From a bacterium (GTDB lineage Bacteria > Vulcanimicrobiota > Vulcanimicrobiia > Vulcanimicrobiales > SCRA01): a stretch of DNA of 8,738 nucleotides. Numbering within the stretch: position 1 is the first letter of the stretch; each line of letters starts with the position of its first letter. The stretch is from assembly GCA_028869325.1 (NCBI GenBank), contig JAGWST010000132.1, positions 1-8,738 on the forward strand, written 5' to 3'. The notes under the pieces are model-generated. The model was not told the origin of the DNA and ran no database searches. It saw only the letters and a program-made list of their open reading frames with translations. Shown one piece after another: positions 6,167-8,738 of the stretch. Made by a program: the position numbers and the translations under genes.

Positions 6167-6829
6167 ATGCATAACCGAACGCTCTCTCGCCCCGTCTTCC
6201 TTGCGGGAGTATTGACATCGCCGCTCGTCGCGGTCGCGCGTCCGGCGTCCGCGCAGACGAAGAATATGCTTTCGTTCGTCCTCCACGCGGCGTTCTTCTC
6301 ATTGGAGACAAAGCAGCCCACGCTCGTCGATCCCCAGGTGTTCGTCAAGCAGGACGGCGCGCCGGGCGGGGTCGGCCCTCAGAACATCACCCACGCGAGC
6401 GGCTTGCGCCCAGTGCAGCTCATGGATCCGCCGGAGAGCGCTCTCTACGCGGCCAACGGGACTCCTCTCGGCGTTACGCTTCAGACCTGGACGGCGGCAC
6501 AGGGCTTGGTCGACCTCACGGCCGAGGGCAGTGACGACACGCATGTCGCCGCGCGATTCGTCCGTCTCATTCCCAACGGCCGCTACAGCCTTTTCGAGGC
6601 TCACTTTGCACCCGAGGGCAACACCTTCACGCCGCTCGACGGTATGGGAAGGAGCAACTCGTTCACCGCGGCAGCCGACGGCGGGGCCGCGATCGCTCTC
6701 ACCGCGCCGGGCACGATGACGCACGCCGACGCCGTTCTCCTCGTCTATCACAGCGACGGCAAAGATCACGGCGCCCAGCGAGGGACGGTCGGCGTGACCG
6801 CACACCACCAGCTCATCGCGCGCCCCTAG
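6167..6829 (+). CDS. Secreted protein of unknown function with N-terminal signal peptide
   Basis: A 220-residue protein; I do not recognise the family. The start at ATG 6167 is supported by AAAGGA about 9 nt upstream and by the signal peptide it creates: 'MHNRTLSRP' then a hydrophobic core 'VFLAGVLTSPLVAVA' and an Ala-x-Ala site (ARPASA-Q) with likely cleavage after residue 29. There is no lipobox cysteine and no cysteine anywhere, so it should be exported by Sec and act outside the cytoplasm. The mature part (about 190 residues) is rich in Thr, Ala, Gly and short hydrophobic strands such as 'ARFVRLIPNGRYSLFEAHF' and 'DAVLLVYHSDGKDHG', suggesting an all-beta domain. The His-containing C-terminal end ('VGVTAHHQLIARP') could bind a metal, but no defined motif is present. 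It lies between the oxidoreductase and the radical SAM gene on the same strand, with about 60-90 bp on each side. An open frame extends upstream but lies over the oxidoreductase gene and is not used. Confidence 0.75.
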   Translation: MHNRTLSRPVFLAGVLTSPLVAVARPASAQTKNMLSFVLHAAFFSLETKQPTLVDPQVFVKQDGAPGGVGPQNITHASGLRPVQLMDPPESALYAANGTPLGVTLQTWTAAQGLVDLTAEGSDDTHVAARFVRLIPNGRYSLFEAHFAPEGNTFTPLDGMGRSNSFTAAADGGAAIALTAPGTMTHADAVLLVYHSDGKDHGAQRGTVGVTAHHQLIARP

Positions 6830-6889
6830 CCGGCGCGCAACGCTGTGCCGCTTACACGTCAGGGCGCCAGATAGGCATGAACATTCAAG

Positions 6890-8467
6890 ATGCGTGAGCT
6901 TCCCGTACACGACTACACGATTCTCAAGAGCGTGCGTGCGGTATGCCCGAAGTGCTTCGCGGGTAACGACGCGTTCGACCCTGAGTATCCGACGGACATC
7001 TGTGACGGTCACCTAGTCGAACGTGCCGGTCGCATATATCTGCGGCGTTTCTGTCGCCGGGGTCACGGAGACGTCTGGTCCCTCTACGAAGAGTCGGCCG
7101 ATCTCTGGCGCTATCTGCAGCAGTGGCGCGTCCCGACCAAGGTCGTCAATCCCGACACCTCGGAGATCTTTCCCGTGCCGATGGGGTACGAACATGGCCT
7201 CGGTCCGGCGCATCTGCAACACTCCTGTATCTATCTGCTGGACATCACCTCCCAATGCAACCTTTCGTGCCCGGCATGTTTCGCGCAATCGAGTCCTGAG
7301 GCTTCGCTCTACCTCCCATTCGATCAGATCGTGCGAGCCGTGGAGACCGCCATCGAGCGCGAGAACGGGCGCTTGGACATCGTCATGCTGAGCGGTGGCG
7401 AACCGACGGTTCATCCGCAACTACGGGAGATCGTCGAGCGGCTCGCGACCTTGCCGGTCACACGGGTGGTCATCAATACCAACGGCATCCGCCTGGCGGC
7501 CGACGATGGGTTCCTCGAATTCGTGGCATCGCATCGAGATCGCGTCGAAATCTACCTGCAGTACGACGGACAGCGCGCCAGCACGCACGAGTATCTCCGC
7601 GGGAGCGACTTGCGCCAGACGAAGAGCCGTGTGGTCGAACGCCTCTCGACTGCGAGGATCTTCACGACGCTGGCGATGACCGTCGCCAAGCACAACGCCG
7701 ATCAGATCGGCGAGGTCCTCGACACGGCATTCGCGACGCCATACATCGGCGGCGTCATGTTTCAGCCGATCTTCGGGTCGGGACGCGCACCAAACATCGA
7801 TCCAATGGATCGTGTCACGACGACCGGCGTGCTTGCGCGCATCGAAGCGCAATCCCGCAACGGCGTCCGCGCGCGCGATTTGATCGCACTACCCTGCAGC
7901 CATCCCGATTGCTGCTCCATTGGCTACTTCATCAGAGATCGCCGAGGCAGCTTTCGGTCACTGGCCTCCGTGCTCGGCGAGCAGGTGCTCCAGCAGAACT
8001 TGAGCCTCGTCGGAAACACCATCGTGTTTGGCGAAGCTGTGGACGTCGTGAAAGACGCTTTGACCAAAGTGATGTCCGAAACGATGACGATGTCGCGCCC
8101 GGAGCTCATCGGCCACCTACGCGCGCTCTGCTCACAGTGCGATCTCGGCCTGACCGAGTTATTCCGCGCGGCGTTCGCCGGCGGAACCGGATCGTTGCCA
8201 AGGTTCACGGCAGAGCGCGTCAAGCGAGTCACAATTAAGCATTTCATGGACGCGGACATGCTGATCGCCGAGCGGCTCGAGCAATGTTGCGTGCACGTCG
8301 CCGGGGCAGGAAACGATCCCGTGCGCATGCCGTTCTGCGCAGCCCGGCTCTTTCCGAAGGTTCGCGCACGGGCAATGGAAGGCATGATGGCCCGCACCGC
8401 CGTACGCGCGCACGTTCAGGATCGCGCCGCGGCATCGGCGATCACGACTTCGGAGCAGAGCCCGTAG
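6890..8467 (+). CDS. Cysteine-rich radical SAM enzyme resembling tetraether / membrane-spanning lipid synthase (Tes/Mss)
   Basis: A 525-residue radical SAM enzyme. The cluster motif is Cys123-x3-Cys127-x2-Cys130 in 'ITSQCNLSCPACFA', followed by the SAM-binding 'MLSGGEPTVHPQL' (166-178) and 'VVINTNGIRLA'. Extra cysteines form groups: an N-terminal CPKC (19, 22) with Cys38 and Cys55 ('RRFCRRGHGDVW', a rubredoxin-like zone), 'LPCSHPDCCS' (336, 341, 342), 'LCSQC' (414, 417), and 'QCCVHVAG' with 'MPFCAARLF' (466, 467, 483). This order, including the FMDA..ERL..CCVH..PFC ending, recalls the archaeal MJ0619/Tes family, which joins lipid tails by C-C bonds, and its bacterial relatives proposed to make membrane-spanning lipids. 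That recognition is from memory of motifs; the substrate is inferred. ATG 6890 is chosen because it places the protein just ahead of the CPKC zone; an upstream ATG (6877) is out of frame. The 3' end overlaps the convergent methyltransferase gene by 52 bp. Confidence 0.8.
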   Translation: MRELPVHDYTILKSVRAVCPKCFAGNDAFDPEYPTDICDGHLVERAGRIYLRRFCRRGHGDVWSLYEESADLWRYLQQWRVPTKVVNPDTSEIFPVPMGYEHGLGPAHLQHSCIYLLDITSQCNLSCPACFAQSSPEASLYLPFDQIVRAVETAIERENGRLDIVMLSGGEPTVHPQLREIVERLATLPVTRVVINTNGIRLAADDGFLEFVASHRDRVEIYLQYDGQRASTHEYLRGSDLRQTKSRVVERLSTARIFTTLAMTVAKHNADQIGEVLDTAFATPYIGGVMFQPIFGSGRAPNIDPMDRVTTTGVLARIEAQSRNGVRARDLIALPCSHPDCCSIGYFIRDRRGSFRSLASVLGEQVLQQNLSLVGNTIVFGEAVDVVKDALTKVMSETMTMSRPELIGHLRALCSQCDLGLTELFRAAFAGGTGSLPRFTAERVKRVTIKHFMDADMLIAERLEQCCVHVAGAGNDPVRMPFCAARLFPKVRARAMEGMMARTAVRAHVQDRAAASAITTSEQSP

Positions 8468-8738
8468 GCGCAAAGTCGTTCGCGGTGCAAGACTCGCCAG
8501 TCGCGGGGATCGAGGTACTCGCCGATCGCAAGCGGCCGGCAGCCGCCAAGGAGTGCCGGATTCATGGCATGCAGACGTTTCAAGAGAGTAGAAATCGCCC
8601 GCGGCAGGCCGGCTTCACCTTCGGCGAGGCCACCGATGCAGAGCCGTCCGCCCGGCGCTAGGAGACGGTATGCGGTGCTGAGAAAGGCAGCGATGGCGTC
8701 CTCAGAGAGCAGATCGACGACGAAGAGGCTTATGATGC
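8416..8738 (-). CDS. Class I SAM-dependent methyltransferase, C-terminal part (runs off right edge)
   Basis: A minus-strand frame is open from the right edge to TGA at 8418-8416, giving 106 residues; its start is outside the window. It reads 'FVVDLLSEDAIAAFLSTAYRLLAPGGRLC', then 'NPALLGGCRPLAIGEYL', then 'DWRVLHRERLCAYGLCSEVVIA'. The acidic 'VVDLLS' strand and the 'AYRLLAPGGRLCIGGL' helix-turn-strand are the usual second half of a Rossmann-fold methyltransferase of the UbiE-like type. The 'NP.L.GGCRP' insert is seen in a subset of such enzymes in bacterial genomes. The SAM-binding GxGxG motif should lie outside, so the call is by C-terminal half only. It is convergent with the radical SAM gene, overlapping its last 52 bp. 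The substrate is unknown; a lipid or quinone would fit UbiE-like enzymes, but this is a guess. Confidence 0.78.
   Translation of the reverse strand, partial: IISLFVVDLLSEDAIAAFLSTAYRLLAPGGRLCIGGLAEGEAGLPRAISTLLKRLHAMNPALLGGCRPLAIGEYLDPRDWRVLHRERLCAYGLCSEVVIADAAARS

Noticed and set aside
6877..6897. A six-residue leader peptide (MNIQDA) overlapping the radical SAM start
   Set aside because: Too short to support, with no attenuator-type structure or codon run near it.
1..8738. tRNA-Sec, other tRNAs, rRNA, CRISPR arrays, insertion sequences
   Set aside because: I found no cloverleaf, spaced repeats, transposase or terminal inverted repeats when reading the gaps and gene ends.

Overview
This window comes from a GC-rich bacterial chromosome with tightly packed genes on both strands. 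The standard code is in use: rnd, modC and the right-edge methyltransferase all end at TGA. I see no phage genes, insertion sequences, rRNA, tRNA or CRISPR array. The lineage cannot be fixed from this sequence; an uncultured high-GC bacterium is the safest description.

Left region (1-2393). The 3' end of selB, the elongation factor that delivers selenocysteyl-tRNA, enters from the left edge. It overlaps tail to tail with a minus-strand pair: rnd (RNase D) followed by a ModC-like molybdate/tungstate ABC ATPase, joined by a one-base TGATG stop/start overlap.

Main discovery (2459-2884). Divergent from rnd is a small phosphatase-like gene of the DUF442 / beta-lactamase-hydrolase-like phosphatase type. 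A stop-to-stop reading ends it at TGA 2726-2728, just after 'VLLH'. That TGA sits where the catalytic Cys of the HCxxGxR signature belongs, and the frame continues with AGGTR and about 50 more sensible residues to TAG 2882-2884. A GC-rich hairpin with a GGTC apical loop lies about 20 nt after the TGA, as expected of a bacterial SECIS. With selB about 2.2 kb away, this is best read as a 141-residue selenoprotein with Sec90 as the predicted nucleophile.

Centre (2943-4487). A 514-residue polytopic GT39/PMT-like glycosyltransferase, followed by a 244-bp gap (4488-4731) with small inverted repeats but no gene.

Right region (4732-8738). A 448-residue FAD/NAD(P) disulfide oxidoreductase with an intact CxxxxC pair but no C-terminal His/Glu pair; a secreted 220-residue protein of unknown function; and a 525-residue cysteine-rich radical SAM enzyme resembling the tetraether / membrane-spanning lipid synthase (Tes/Mss) family. 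The last overlaps tail to tail with the C-terminal half of a class I SAM methyltransferase that leaves the right edge on the minus strand.

Together the left part suggests selenium and molybdenum use (Sec insertion, molybdate uptake, a Sec phosphatase). The right part suggests redox and possibly unusual membrane-lipid chemistry. Links between the two parts are not shown by the sequence.
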